From Frankia umida (GTDB lineage: Bacteria; Actinomycetota; Actinomycetes; Frankiales; Frankiaceae), in contig NZ_JALKFT010000027.1 of the NCBI RefSeq assembly GCF_023242945.1, positions 5,023 to 69,022 of the forward strand: a stretch of 64,000 nt of DNA, in the 5' to 3' direction. The position numbers were made by a program, and so were the translations under genes. Below, piece by piece: positions 7,725 through 16,705 of this stretch (position 1 is its first letter; the number at the start of each line of letters is the position of its first letter). A model generated the notes under the pieces. The model worked only from the letters and a program-made list of their open reading frames with translations, searched no databases and was not told where the DNA came from.

Positions 7725-8918
7725 CTAGCCGACTGTGATCGGCAGGGACTCCCAGCCGCGTACGGTCGACGTCGAGGCGAGCTTCGCCTGCGCCCAGTTG
7801 ACCTCCCACCTCGGAAAATGCCGAAGGATCTCCTCCAGCGCGATTCGGCCCTCCAGCCGGGCCAACGCGGCGCCGAGGCAGTAATGACCCCCCAGCCCGA
7901 AGGTCAGCTGCTGGCCGACGTGACGACGGATGGTGAAGGTGTTCGGATCCGGATAACGGGCCGGGTCACGGTTGGCCGCCGCGAGGACGAAGAGCATCGT
8001 CGAGCCCGCGGGCACCGACTGACCATGGAACTCGACGTCGCTGGTGACATAGCGGGCCAACGCGTGGCCGGGCGGCTCGAAACGCAACAGCTCCTCGATG
8101 GCGTTGGGAATCAGCGACGGGTCGGCTACCAGTTCGTCGCGGGCATCCGGGAATTTCGCGAGCGTCGAGGTGGCCCAGCCGATCAGACGGCCGGTGGTCT
8201 CGTTACCGGCGCCGGCAACGACCGTGACGTAGGTGAGGATCTCGTCGCGGGTCAGGGTCCGGGTGACGCCGTTCTCATCGGTGAACTCGTTGGTGAGCAG
8301 TTCGGTCATCAGGTCGTCGGACGGGTTCTCGCGGCGCCAGTCGATGTAGGGGCCGAAGATCTCCCCGGACATGAGCGCGCCCCCGGAGAGGTCCATCTGG
8401 CCTCCGGGCTGGGTTTGCAACGCCTCGTTGCCCGCGTCCCGGATGTCGGCCTGGTCGGACTCCGGAATACCAAGGAGCATGCCGATGACTCGCATCGGGA
8501 ACTCGTTTCCGAAATCCTCGATCATGTCGAACTCGCCCGCCCCGATGAGCGGATCGAGTGTGCGGACGCAGAATTCACGGATCTTCGGCTCGAGCCCAAG
8601 GACACGCCTCGGGGTGAAGACCCGGGCCAGCAGACCGCGGTGCAGGTCGTGGCTCGGCGGGTCCTCGAAGATGAGGGTTCCGGGGGGCAGTTCCATACCC
8701 GACTTGATGATTTCCAGAACACCGCCCCTGGCGGACGAGAACGTCTTCCAGTTCGGCACGCTGCGCTCGATGTCGGCGAACCGGGTGATCGCGAAGAAGT
8801 CATACTGCTCGTTGTAGTAGAGGGGAGCCCGCTCCCGTAGCCGCTGGTAGATCGGGTACGGGTCCGCGGCGTAGGCCTGGTCGTAGGGATCCCAGGCCAG
8901 GGCGGTGTCCGTCGTCAT
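7725..8918 (-). CDS. Cytochrome P450
   Basis: The 397-residue product is a soluble bacterial class I P450 monooxygenase that would need ferredoxin partners, none of which are encoded nearby. Visible are the I-helix oxygen-activation motif AGAGNETT (235-242), the K-helix ExxR as EELLR (275-279), and the heme loop FGLGGHYCLGAALAR with the Cys347 ligand. The start is ATG 8918 (MTTDTALAWDP), preceded by GAGGAG at a spacing of about 8; the open frame begins six codons earlier. The gene diverges from the TetR gene at 9058, which probably controls it. The substrate cannot be told from sequence; the motif pattern resembles steroid or fatty-acid-type P450s. Confidence 0.9.
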   Translation of the reverse strand: MTTDTALAWDPYDQAYAADPYPIYQRLRERAPLYYNEQYDFFAITRFADIERSVPNWKTFSSARGGVLEIIKSGMELPPGTLIFEDPPSHDLHRGLLARVFTPRRVLGLEPKIREFCVRTLDPLIGAGEFDMIEDFGNEFPMRVIGMLLGIPESDQADIRDAGNEALQTQPGGQMDLSGGALMSGEIFGPYIDWRRENPSDDLMTELLTNEFTDENGVTRTLTRDEILTYVTVVAGAGNETTGRLIGWATSTLAKFPDARDELVADPSLIPNAIEELLRFEPPGHALARYVTSDVEFHGQSVPAGSTMLFVLAAANRDPARYPDPNTFTIRRHVGQQLTFGLGGHYCLGAALARLEGRIALEEILRHFPRWEVNWAQAKLASTSTVRGWESLPITVG

Positions 8919-8960
8919 CCGTTCGCTCCTCACCACGCGAATTACCGGCGGCGACGCGTG

Positions 8961-8993
8961 ATGCTGAGCGTTCGCCCAATCGCTATGCTGAGC
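8961..8993. promoter_or_regulatory. Direct repeats between P450 and tetR; candidate operator
   Basis: ATGCTGAGC occurs at 8961-8969 and again at 8985-8993, 24 bases apart. The inner parts also form an inverted AGCG...CGCT pair. The position in the divergent promoter region suits a TetR-type operator; this is inference. Confidence 0.4.
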
Positions 8994-8995
8994 AC

Positions 8996-9061
8996 ATGCC
9001 TATCGTCCGACCGGCCGGCTCGTCAAGCGATCTGCCTGCGGCGCCTGGCGCCGCGCGGTGA
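8996..9061 (+). CDS. Possible 21-codon leader ORF overlapping tetR start
   Basis: ATG 8996 opens MPIVRPAGSSSDLPAAPGAA-R and stops at TGA 9059-9061, overlapping the tetR GTG (9058-9060) as GTGA. It could be a translated leader coupled to tetR. Alternatively it is the true N-terminus displaced by a frameshift. Confidence 0.25.
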   Translation: MPIVRPAGSSSDLPAAPGAAR

Positions 9062-9654
9062 CCGCGACGCGTCGACTGGGCGCGGCGGACTCGGAGACGA
9101 GAGCCGCGCTGCTCGACGTGACCGCCGCGATCATGATCGAGGAGGGCTACGCCGCCGCCACCTCACGCCGGGTCGCGGCGCGGGCGGGCGTGAAGCCCGC
9201 CTTGGTGCATTACTACTTCCACACAATGGACGACCTGTTCCTGGCGCTCTTCCGGAAGGGCGCGGAGGCGAACCTCAGCCGCTACGAACAGGCCCTCGCC
9301 ACCCACCAGCCACTACGCGTCCTGTGGGGACTGGCCAGGGAACCTGGCGGAGCGCTGCTGCTCGCCGAGTTCCAGGCGCTCGCGAACCACCGCAAGACCA
9401 TCCGAGCGGAAATAGCCGAGTATGCCGAGCGTTTTCGCGCCCTCGAGATCAAGGCCGTCGCGGCGCGGTTCGCCAGCCACGGCTACGAAGCGGTTCCGGC
9501 CGGGGCGGTGACCGTCATGATGAGCGCCGTCGCGCGCATCCTCGTGATGGAGGACGTCATGGGCATCACGACCGGTCACCAGGAAGTGCTGGACCTCGTC
9601 GAGCGCTATCTCGACCAGCTCGAGCCGAGCGCCGCGGAGTCAGGTCCGGCGTGA
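9058..9654 (+). CDS. TetR/AcrR family transcriptional regulator
   Basis: The 198-residue repressor-type protein has an N-terminal HTH (TAAIMIEEGYAAATSRRVAA then RAGVKPALVHYYFHTMDDLF, residues about 20-65) and a helical ligand-binding C-terminal domain. The start is GTG 9058; there is no strong Shine-Dalgarno sequence, and translation may be coupled to the overlapping leader ORF. It is divergent from the P450 gene with a 139-base intergenic region carrying direct repeats, so the P450 is the likely target together with autoregulation. The ligand is unknown. Confidence 0.88.
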   Translation: MTATRRLGAADSETRAALLDVTAAIMIEEGYAAATSRRVAARAGVKPALVHYYFHTMDDLFLALFRKGAEANLSRYEQALATHQPLRVLWGLAREPGGALLLAEFQALANHRKTIRAEIAEYAERFRALEIKAVAARFASHGYEAVPAGAVTVMMSAVARILVMEDVMGITTGHQEVLDLVERYLDQLEPSAAESGPA

Positions 9655-9711
9655 TGGCATGTCAGAGCCGTCCGTGCTACGCGAACTACACTTTTGACCC
9701 GCTCGGGCGCT

Positions 9712-9776
9712 CACTTCTCCACAAACGCGAGCATGCCCTCACGGGACTCCAGCGAGTGTTCCAACGCCCAGAGCGT
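9712..9776 (-). pseudogene. C-terminal scrap of an enoyl-CoA hydratase
   Basis: Leftward this reads LWALEHSLESREGMLAFVEK and then stop. It is the characteristic extreme C-terminus of crotonase-family proteins (ALEHSLxSxEGxxAFxEKR). The rest of the gene is absent. The sequence between here and 10020 shows no other recognisable coding. Confidence 0.5.
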
Positions 9777-10029
9777 TATTCATAGGCCCTGATTGAAGTG
9801 TTGAAGTGCCGACATCCGATCCGTTTCCTACCTGACTGATTGATGTCCGGCCGGGAACCTGAAGGGGGACGGCGACGCCGCACAATCAGTCGCCAACCAC
9901 CGCAGCGTCAACATTTCTCGACCAGCTGCCAACGGGTCGACTCTGCCGGGAGCCGGTGAAGGACACCGGCCCTGTTCACGGAAAGATTGGAGTTACCACA
10001 CAACAAAAATCCCGAAGAAGCAGAAGCCG

Positions 10030-10125
10030 GTGCGCTACCAGTCTACCGTGGGGCTGTCCACGGACGAGATCGCCGAGATCGTGGGCCGGATCGAGAAGCT
10101 CCTGCCCTGCCGCCGCACGGGCCGG
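10030..10125 (+). pseudogene. N-terminal remnant of an IS5-like transposase
   Basis: GTG 10030 opens RYQSTVGLSTDEIAEIVGRI then EKLLPCRRTGRP. This matches the N-terminal helix-turn-helix segment (RYxSTVGLSxDxIAELVxRI...RPP) of IS5-group transposases of actinomycetes. The match stops after about 30 codons, where the sequence runs into an HTH gene fragment on the other strand. Confidence 0.5.
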
Positions 10126-10285
10126 CCCCTCTCTGCGACCAGCCGCACGCGAGACGGTGGGCCGCCCGGGGCCGAAGCCGACAGCGGCGGCCGAGCTCCG
10201 CGGCGATCTCGTCACGGCTCATCCCGGCCGCGTGCATCCGGATCCGCAGCTCTTCCTGCTCAGCCCGCTGACTCGACCTGCTCAT
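10124..10285 (-). pseudogene. N-terminal remnant of an actinomycete HTH regulator
   Basis: ATG 10285 opens MSRSSQRAEQEELRIRMHAA then GMSRDEIAAELGRRCRLRPR and AAHRLACGWSQ. This is the conserved start of a large family of actinomycete XRE-like regulators (RYRLRPRAAxRxAxGWTQ). It is cut after about 53 codons at the junction with the IS5-like remnant, as if the IS had inserted here before both decayed. Confidence 0.55.
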
Positions 10286-10289
10286 GGCG

Positions 10290-11070
10290 CCGCGACCAGC
10301 TCCCCTCCCGCAGAGCGGCACGAACGCCACCTCGCCCACATCCAGACCCCACACGAACGAAACACCGCCTGCGTCATCGGCCAGCGCCGCACCCGCGATC
10401 AACATTCACCACCACCGGGCAGTCCTCGCCGCCGTCCTCGCCCTCATTCGCGCCGCGCCTCCGTCGCCACTGGCGCCTCCACCCACCTGGCATGCGACGC
10501 ACCCGGGACCAACGCGAGCCTTACCGTAGCCGTCGACCTCATAGCCCAGACCTTCACCCGAGTCGGACGCGTGGCCCGCCGAATCCCACAACGACGACGC
10601 TGCGGCTCATCAGAGCCCACAGCACGACCAATGAGCCGCAGCACAACCTTGTATACGGCCATCATCTGCATTCACAGCGCCGGTGACTTCCGCATCGACG
10701 AATCCGGTTGCTCTGGGCCTCCCCTGAAGCGACCCGGCATGCAACGCAGCCCGATCTCGCGCTCGCCATCCAGGAGATGTAATCTTGCATCGGCGCACCC
10801 GATCCTGGCCAGGTCGGGTCGACGATCATATACCTGCAGCAGCGAATCGCTCACCCTGCGACATAGATTTATCCGGCAGCGCACCCCAGCCGACCCGTCC
10901 GCACGGGTGTCAAGCGAGCCAGCCTCAACCCCGCGGCGTCGACGACGACAGACGGGTACACACCGGTAGGCTTCACCGCGAAGGTGCTCCTTGGTACGGG
11001 ATAGATCAGGCCCTCGACAAGCCCGATCCTCCCTGTTCAGGAGCACTTTCCTCTTTGCGGCAACCCAACA
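10290..11070. other. Gene-poor debris, no supportable gene
   Basis: Several frames stay open by base composition, but none shows a family motif. On the minus strand around 11000-10850 a segment reads STFAVKPTGVYPSVVVDAAG, which looks protein-like but is interrupted, possibly a degenerate transposase fragment. No RNA gene or convincing promoter was seen. Confidence 0.4.
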
Positions 11071-11075
11071 GACGA

Positions 11076-11270
11076 TCATCCCGGTGAAAGCCCGAGGCCA
11101 GGTCGTTGGGGTAGGAGGAACAGTACGCAGACCGTCACCACGGCGCCAGCGACCAACAGCGCCGCGATCAGTCCGCCCGCCCGGCTCCAGGTCGCGTCCT
11201 GCGTGGTCGCCGCCCGGGTGGGCCGGCCGTCGACTGAACCCCGCGGGATCCCGACCAGGCCAGCCCGCAC
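11076..11270 (-). CDS. Possible 64-residue single-span membrane protein
   Basis: The frame from GTG 11270 ends RPTRAATTQDATWSRAGG then LIAALLVAGAVVTVCVLFLL PQRPGLGLSPG. The 20-residue hydrophobic stretch is a clear membrane span following positive residues. There is no family match and the Shine-Dalgarno GAGGAG is too close to the GTG, so the start is uncertain. It follows the ROK gene in the same direction. It may equally be a C-terminal scrap of a larger transporter or secretion protein. Confidence 0.3.
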   Translation of the reverse strand: MRAGLVGIPRGSVDGRPTRAATTQDATWSRAGGLIAALLVAGAVVTVCVLFLLPQRPGLGLSPG

Positions 11271-11341
11271 GCTCCTCGGCCAGCGCGGGTGGCCGTCCCG
11301 GCGCGGTCGGCTCGTCCGGCGCCGACGTGCCAGCGGTCGCG

Positions 11342-12616
11342 TCAGGTGCTCCCGATCCAGTGGGCCGGGTCGGCGATCACCGCGGCCAGTTCCGCGAAGG
11401 CCGCACCCGTCGCCCCCGGGGCGGCGCGGAGTTCGGCGGCGACGATCCGGGGCGGGGACCAACGTGCCGAGAGCACCCGCGTCCGCAGCTGGTCCTCCAG
11501 GTCCGGCTGTAGCCAGGAGACGAGCTGCGCCAGATGGCCGCCGAGGACGACCGTGGGAATGTCGAAGACGTTGATCACGCTGGCCAGCGCGACCGCCAGC
11601 GCCCAGGACGCGGTGGAGATGGCCTGGCGGGCCGCGGGATCCCGCGCCTGCGCGCGTTGGCGCAGCCGTTCCGGTGGGGCGGTGACCGGTAGTCCGGCGG
11701 CGGCGAGCAGGGCGTGGCGGCCGGCGTACTGCTCGAGGCAGCCGGTGGAACCGCACCGGCAGGTCGGACCGGCGGGGTCGACACAGACGTGCCCGATCTC
11801 GCCGGCCCACCCGTGGCGGCCGCCCACGACGTCTCCGGCCCGCACCACGGCTCCGCCGATGCCGATCTCGCCCGACACGTAGAGAAAATCGGTCCGCGGT
11901 CCCGGTCGGCCCGGCGCCACCGCGGCGATCGTGCCGGCGGCCAGATCGGCTTCGTTTCCGATCGTCAACGGGAGACCGCGCAGGGACCGCGCGCCCAGCA
12001 GGGGCGCGGGACGGATGTCGGTCCAGCCCAGGTTCGGCGCCCGTAGCAGCAGCCCCTCGTCGCGCGACACGATGCCGGGCAGGGCCAGGCCGGCTCCGAC
12101 GACCCGTACCCCGGCCGGCAGCTCGGACAGCACACGGCTGCCAGCCGCTCCCAGGCGGCGCAACGTCGCCACCGGCTCGCTGGCCACGAAGTCGCCGGGC
12201 ACGACCTGTTCCGCGAGCACGTCCCCCCGCAGGTTGACCAGCCGGGCGGCCAGAAAGGCGACATCGATCTGCAGGCCCAGCGCCGCGATCCGGGCGCCGG
12301 GGACGAGCGGGGTCGCGGGTCGGCCCCGACGGGCCGTCGCCGGGCGCGCGATCTCGTCCACGACACCCCCGGCGATCAGTTCGTCGACCAGGCGGGACGC
12401 GGTGGCCCGGGTCATCGAGGTCGCCGCGGCGACATCGGCCCGCGACGGGGGCTCCGCGTGGGCATGAACGGTGCGGGCGACCAGGGCCAGGTTGCTCCTT
12501 CGCAGCGTCGCCTGGCGGGCGCCGCTCGGTGCCCCGCCAGGCGACGAAGGCGCACCCGTCTCGAGGCGTGCCGCCCCGGGACGGGTGGGCCCGGCATGAG
12601 GCGGCACGGTGGACAC
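11342..12616 (-). CDS. xylR: ROK-family repressor of the xylose locus (XylR-like)
   Basis: The 424-residue product has an N-terminal winged HTH (RQATLRRSNLALVARTVHAH...SRADVAAATSMTRATASRLV, residues about 34-85) and a ROK sugar-kinase-fold domain. ROK features include GAGLALPGIVSRDEG, GNEADLAAGTIA, the GEIGIGG glycine loop, and the zinc-type cluster HVCVDPAGPTCRCGSTGCLE. This is the architecture of XylR repressors, which release DNA on binding xylose. The start is GTG 12616, four bases from the -35 hexamer of xylA on the other strand. Divergence from xylA-xylB makes the regulatory role strong; autorepression is likely. Confidence 0.9.
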   Translation of the reverse strand: MSTVPPHAGPTRPGAARLETGAPSSPGGAPSGARQATLRRSNLALVARTVHAHAEPPSRADVAAATSMTRATASRLVDELIAGGVVDEIARPATARRGRPATPLVPGARIAALGLQIDVAFLAARLVNLRGDVLAEQVVPGDFVASEPVATLRRLGAAGSRVLSELPAGVRVVGAGLALPGIVSRDEGLLLRAPNLGWTDIRPAPLLGARSLRGLPLTIGNEADLAAGTIAAVAPGRPGPRTDFLYVSGEIGIGGAVVRAGDVVGGRHGWAGEIGHVCVDPAGPTCRCGSTGCLEQYAGRHALLAAAGLPVTAPPERLRQRAQARDPAARQAISTASWALAVALASVINVFDIPTVVLGGHLAQLVSWLQPDLEDQLRTRVLSARWSPPRIVAAELRAAPGATGAAFAELAAVIADPAHWIGST

Positions 12617-12619
12617 GCG

Positions 12620-12648
12620 TTGACACTACCGACCAACGTAATTATGTT
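12620..12648 (+). promoter_or_regulatory. xylA promoter, sigma-70-like
   Basis: TTGACA (12620-12625) and TATGTT (12643-12648) are separated by exactly 17 bases. The following TTATGAAAATACAAAATGGA run is AT-rich and likely holds the ROK repressor operator. On the opposite strand CATAAT (12645-12640) could be the -10 of xylR, so the two promoters overlap. Confidence 0.65.
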
Positions 12649-12691
12649 TTATGAAAATACAAAATGGAGAAAACGAGGATCGGAGCACGGG

Positions 12692-13870
12692 ATGCCGCGT
12701 CAGCCCAGCCGCGACGACAGGTTCTCCTTCGGGCTGTGGACGGTCGGCTGGACCGGGACCGACCCGTTCGGGCTCGCCACCCGCGCGGCCCTGGACCCCT
12801 GGGAGTACGCCGACCGGCTCGCCGAGATCGGCGCCTGGGGCATCACCCTGCATGACAACGACGTCTTCCCGTTCGACGCCGATGACACCACCGCGCGACG
12901 CCGGTGCCGCCGGTTGAAGGACGCCACCGACGCGGCCGGTCTCGTCATCGAGATGGTCACCACCAACACGTTCACCCATCCGGTCTTCAAGGACGGCGGA
13001 CTGACCTCGAACGACCGGGGCGTGCGCCGGTTCGGTCTGCGCAAGGTGCTGCGGGCGGTCGACCTCGCCGCCGAGCTCGGCGCGACCACCTTCGTGATGT
13101 GGGGTGGCCGGGAGGGCAGCGAGTACGACGGGTCGAAGGATGTCTTCGCCGCGCTGGAGCGCTACCGGGAAGGCATCGACACCGTCGCCGGCCATATCAA
13201 GGCCCAGGGCTACGACCTGCGGATCGGCCTCGAGCCGAAGCCGAACGAGCCACGCGGGGATATCTTCCTGCCCACCGTCGGGCATGCGCTGGCGCTGATC
13301 GCGCAGCTCGAGCACGGCGACATCGTCGGGCTCAACCCGGAGACCGGGCACGAGCAGATGGCCAATCTCAACTACACCCACGCCCTGGGGCAGGCCCTGT
13401 GGAGCGGAAAACTGTTCCATCTCGACCTTAACGGCCAACGGGGCCTGAAGTACGACCAGGACCTCGTCTTCGGACACGGGGACCTCGTCTCGGCGTTCTT
13501 CACCGTCGACCTGCTCGAGAACGGCTTCCCCGGCTATCCGGACGGCCCCCGCTACACCGGGCCACGCCACTTCGACTACAAGCCGTCCCGCACGGAGGGC
13601 ATGGCCGGAGTCTGGGCATCGGCCCAGGCCTGCATGTCCAGCTACCTGCTGCTGGCCGAAAAGGCGGCCGCGTTTCGTGCCGACCCCCGCGTGCGGGCGG
13701 CACTGGCCTACTCCGGCGTGTTCGAACTGGCCGAACCCACCCTCGACCCCGGGGAGACCGCCGCGGACCTGCTCGCCTCGGACGACCCGTTCGACCCCGA
13801 CAAGGCCGCCGAACGGGACTTCGGGTTCGTCGCCCTCCAACAACTGGCCATCGAGCACCTCATCGGCTGA
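12692..13870 (+). CDS. xylA: Xylose isomerase
   Basis: The 392-residue enzyme (actinomycete class I length) converts D-xylose to D-xylulose in the cytoplasm using two divalent metals. Visible are the catalytic His54 in LHDNDVFPFD with Asp57, Glu181 and Lys183 in GLEPKPNEPRGD, Glu217 and His220 in LNPETGHEQMANLNYTHAL, and Asp245, Asp255 and Asp257 in HLDLNGQRGLKYDQDL. The start is ATG 12692 with GGAG six bases upstream; the frame extends upstream only through the xylR region. It heads the xylA-xylB operon and is driven by the 12620-12648 promoter under the divergent ROK repressor. Confidence 0.96.
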   Translation: MPRQPSRDDRFSFGLWTVGWTGTDPFGLATRAALDPWEYADRLAEIGAWGITLHDNDVFPFDADDTTARRRCRRLKDATDAAGLVIEMVTTNTFTHPVFKDGGLTSNDRGVRRFGLRKVLRAVDLAAELGATTFVMWGGREGSEYDGSKDVFAALERYREGIDTVAGHIKAQGYDLRIGLEPKPNEPRGDIFLPTVGHALALIAQLEHGDIVGLNPETGHEQMANLNYTHALGQALWSGKLFHLDLNGQRGLKYDQDLVFGHGDLVSAFFTVDLLENGFPGYPDGPRYTGPRHFDYKPSRTEGMAGVWASAQACMSSYLLLAEKAAAFRADPRVRAALAYSGVFELAEPTLDPGETAADLLASDDPFDPDKAAERDFGFVALQQLAIEHLIG

Positions 13871-13883
13871 GCCGGCCACCGCC

Positions 13884-15326
13884 ATGGCACTCGTCGCGGG
13901 TATCGACTCCTCCACCCAGTCGTGCAAGGTCGTCATCCGGGACGCCGACACCGGCGCACTCGTACGCCGGGGATCCGCGCCGCATCCCGGCGGAACCGAG
14001 ATCGACCCCGAACACTGGTGGACGGCCCTGCGGACCGCGCTCGAACAGGCCGGCGGCCTCGCTGACGTCGAGGCCGTCGCGGTCGCCGGCCAGCAGCACG
14101 CCCTGATCGCCCTCGACGGCGACGGCGACGTCATCCGACCGGCGCTGCTCTGGAACGACACCCGATCGGCCCGGGCGGCCGACGACCTCGTCGCCGACCT
14201 CGGCGACGGCGACCGCGGCCAGGGAGCCCGCCGGTGGGCGGCCGCGGTCGGCTCGGTGCCGGTCGCCTCGTTCACCGTCACCAAACTGCGCTGGCTCGCC
14301 GAACACGAACCGGCCGCAGCCGCCCGCATCGCGGCGGTCGCCCTGCCGCACGACTGGCTGACGTGGCGCCTGTCCGGCGCGGCATCGTTGGCCACGCTGC
14401 GCACCGACCGCTCCGACGCCTCCGGCACCGGCTACTTCGACGCCGGGACCAACACCTACCGCCGCGACCTGCTCGCACTCGCGCTGCGCCGCGACCCCAC
14501 CGACGTCGACGGCATCGTTCTCCCGCGGGTCGCGGCGCCCGACGAGGCGATCGGGTCCGGCGACCCCACCGCCGGCTGGGGACACGTCGTCCTCGGCCCC
14601 GGCTGCGGCGACAACGCGGGCGCCGCGCTGGGGCTGCATCTACGACCAGGCGAGGCTCTTGTCTCGCTCGGAACCTCCGGTGTCGTCGCGGTGGTCTCCC
14701 CCGTGGGCACCCACGACGCCACCGGTGCCGTCGCCGGCTTCGCCGACGCGACGGGACATCACCTCCCCCTCGCCTGCACCCTCAACGCCAGCCGCGTCCT
14801 CGACGCGACCCGCAGGCTCCTCGGCGTCGACCACGACGAACTCAGCCGCCTGGCCCTGACCGCACAGCCGGGCGCCCAGGGTCTGGTCCTCGTGCCCTAC
14901 CTGGAAGGCGAACGCACCCCCAACCTGCCCACCGCGACCGGCTCGCTCCACGGCCTGACGCTCGCGTCCATGACACGCCCGAACCTGGCCCGCGCCGCGG
15001 TCGAGGGCGTGCTGTGCCTCATGGCCGGATGCCTGGCCGCGGTCCGCGTCCAGGGAGCGCCCATCGACCAGGTCACCCTCGTCGGCGGCGGTGCACGCTC
15101 CCCCGCGATCCGCGCACTCGCCCCAGCCCTGCTCGGTGTGCCCGTGGCGGTGCCGCCAGCCGGCGAGTACGTCGCCGACGGCGCCGCGCGACAGGCCGCC
15201 ACCGTCCTGCTGGGCGGGGGTCGACCGCCGGCCTGGCCCGAGCCGGACGCGATCACGCACACCGCCGAACCCCTCCACGGGGTCCTCGAGCAGTACCGCG
15301 CCGCAGCCGCCTCCTATGAGACCTGA
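13884..15326 (+). CDS. xylB: Xylulokinase
   Basis: The 480-residue FGGY-family kinase phosphorylates D-xylulose to xylulose-5-phosphate for the pentose phosphate pathway. The N-terminal ATPase fold starts VAGIDSSTQSCKVVIRDADT. The substrate region has EAVAVAGQQHALIAL and LLWNDTRS. The C-terminal ATP lobe has GCGDNAGAALGL, ALVSLGTSGVVAVVS and VTLVGGGARSPAIRALAPAL. The start is ATG 13884, 13 bases after the xylA stop, so the genes are almost certainly co-transcribed. No xylose transporter is adjacent. Confidence 0.95.
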   Translation: MALVAGIDSSTQSCKVVIRDADTGALVRRGSAPHPGGTEIDPEHWWTALRTALEQAGGLADVEAVAVAGQQHALIALDGDGDVIRPALLWNDTRSARAADDLVADLGDGDRGQGARRWAAAVGSVPVASFTVTKLRWLAEHEPAAAARIAAVALPHDWLTWRLSGAASLATLRTDRSDASGTGYFDAGTNTYRRDLLALALRRDPTDVDGIVLPRVAAPDEAIGSGDPTAGWGHVVLGPGCGDNAGAALGLHLRPGEALVSLGTSGVVAVVSPVGTHDATGAVAGFADATGHHLPLACTLNASRVLDATRRLLGVDHDELSRLALTAQPGAQGLVLVPYLEGERTPNLPTATGSLHGLTLASMTRPNLARAAVEGVLCLMAGCLAAVRVQGAPIDQVTLVGGGARSPAIRALAPALLGVPVAVPPAGEYVADGAARQAATVLLGGGRPPAWPEPDAITHTAEPLHGVLEQYRAAAASYET

Positions 15327-15528
15327 CCGCAGGCAACCCCGGACACGACGCCGGCTTCGGCCTGCCGCAGGTGTGAAGCGCAGGGCATCGCGAGACGAGA
15401 TCGTACGCGGCTGAGGTCTTTCGCCCACGTTCAGGAGGAGCCCGAGTCCCCGCCAGTCACGATGATCCGTTGCGCCACCCGTTGCCGCGTCCGTGCATGG
15501 ACATCTCGCGCTCCGATGCGACTGGGAC

Positions 15529-15710
15529 CGGCCGGGTTCCTATGTGCTGGTGGGCGCCTGGCCCGACACCCTGACGGTGCACCCGACGGCCATGTCCGGC
15601 CGGTCGGTGAGCTACGGCTTCGAGGGGGACAGCATCCCCTCGGTCTTCCTCCCGTGGCTCGTCGACCTGTGGAAACGGGGTCGGTTCCCGTTCGACCGGC
15701 TCAAGGGAGC
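15529..15710 (+). pseudogene. C-terminal fragment of a zinc alcohol dehydrogenase
   Basis: The plus strand reads GSYVLVGAWPDTLTVHPTAM then SGRSVSYGFEGDSIPSVFLP and WLVDLWKRGRFPFDRLKG. This is the last fifth of a medium-chain alcohol dehydrogenase, of the same subfamily as the intact gene at 5278. Neither the zinc-binding half nor the coenzyme fold is present. Confidence 0.65.
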
Positions 15711-15884
15711 GGTGAGGCCGGTGGGTGTTGACGTGCTCGGCTCGGTGGTCCGGCAGGCTCGTTGCCGAGAGCACCTTTCGTCTGGATGGCGAGCAGGAAC
15801 AGATATTTTTCGGGCGTGCCGATGGGCAGCGTCTTCGGGCTCGTTTCGAGGATTGCGAGGATCGAAAGTCGCGTTCCGTCTCCG

Positions 15885-16508
15885 GCTGCGTACCCCTACG
15901 CCGACGTCCCCGACGGCGGGACGGTCGCCGTGCTCGGGCTCGGGCCGGTGGGCCAGATGTGCGTCCGGGTGGCCCGGCATGTGGGCGCCGGCGGTGTCCG
16001 GGCGGATGTGCCGCGGGACATCCGGGTGATCGGGGTCGACCGGGTCCCGGCCCGCCTGCGACTGGCCGCGGCGTTCGGCGCCGAGGTCGTCGATCTGGGT
16101 GAGGTCGACGACGTCCCCGCCCAGCTCGTCGAACTCACCGGCGGGCGCGGGCCGGACGCGGTGGTGGATGCGGTCGGCATGGAGGCGCACGGCGCGCCGC
16201 TGGGAAAGGCCGCACAGGCTGCGGTCGGCCGGTTGCCGGATCTGCTCGCCCGGCCGCTGACCGAGCGGTTCGGGGTGGACAGGCTGACGGCGTTGCACAC
16301 CGCGATCCGGGCGGTGCGCCGCGGCGGGACGGTGTCGCTGTCCGGTGTGTACGGCGGTGAGCTGGATCCGATGCCGATGATGGACCTGTTCGACAAGAGC
16401 GATCACAGCATGGCCGGCCATGCTTACCCGATGTGGGCCCTGCCCGGCAGGAAAACGCGCGGACCACCGCCCGAATCGGGGTTCTGGAGCCCCATGGGCC
16501 TGACCTGA
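15885..16508 (+). pseudogene. Formaldehyde-dehydrogenase-type zinc dehydrogenase, truncated at both ends
   Basis: The sequence reads AYPYADVPDGGTVAVLGLGP (coenzyme-binding loop), ELTGGRGPDAVVDAVGMEAH, and RRGGTVSLSGVYGGELDPMP MMDLFDK. This is the middle and later part of glutathione-independent formaldehyde-dehydrogenase-like proteins. The N-terminal catalytic zinc half is missing. After about 16410 the family match ends and the frame runs on through unrelated sequence to a stop at 16508. With the zinc ligands gone it cannot be an active dehydrogenase. Confidence 0.7.
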
Positions 16509-16705
16509 TTCCGGTCCGGTGGTGTTCGACCAGAGGCCGAGGGAAACACGATGAGCCACCACGCTGTCACCGCCGCACGCCCCTGGCGGCCGTTCCGGTG
16601 CCTGATCCGGGCTGCGGCCGCCCCCATATTCACCAATACCGCTGACGGCGGCGCGGATAGCGGACTGGAGGCAGGATGTACCCACCTGACGGTAGGAGAA
16701 GGCAG

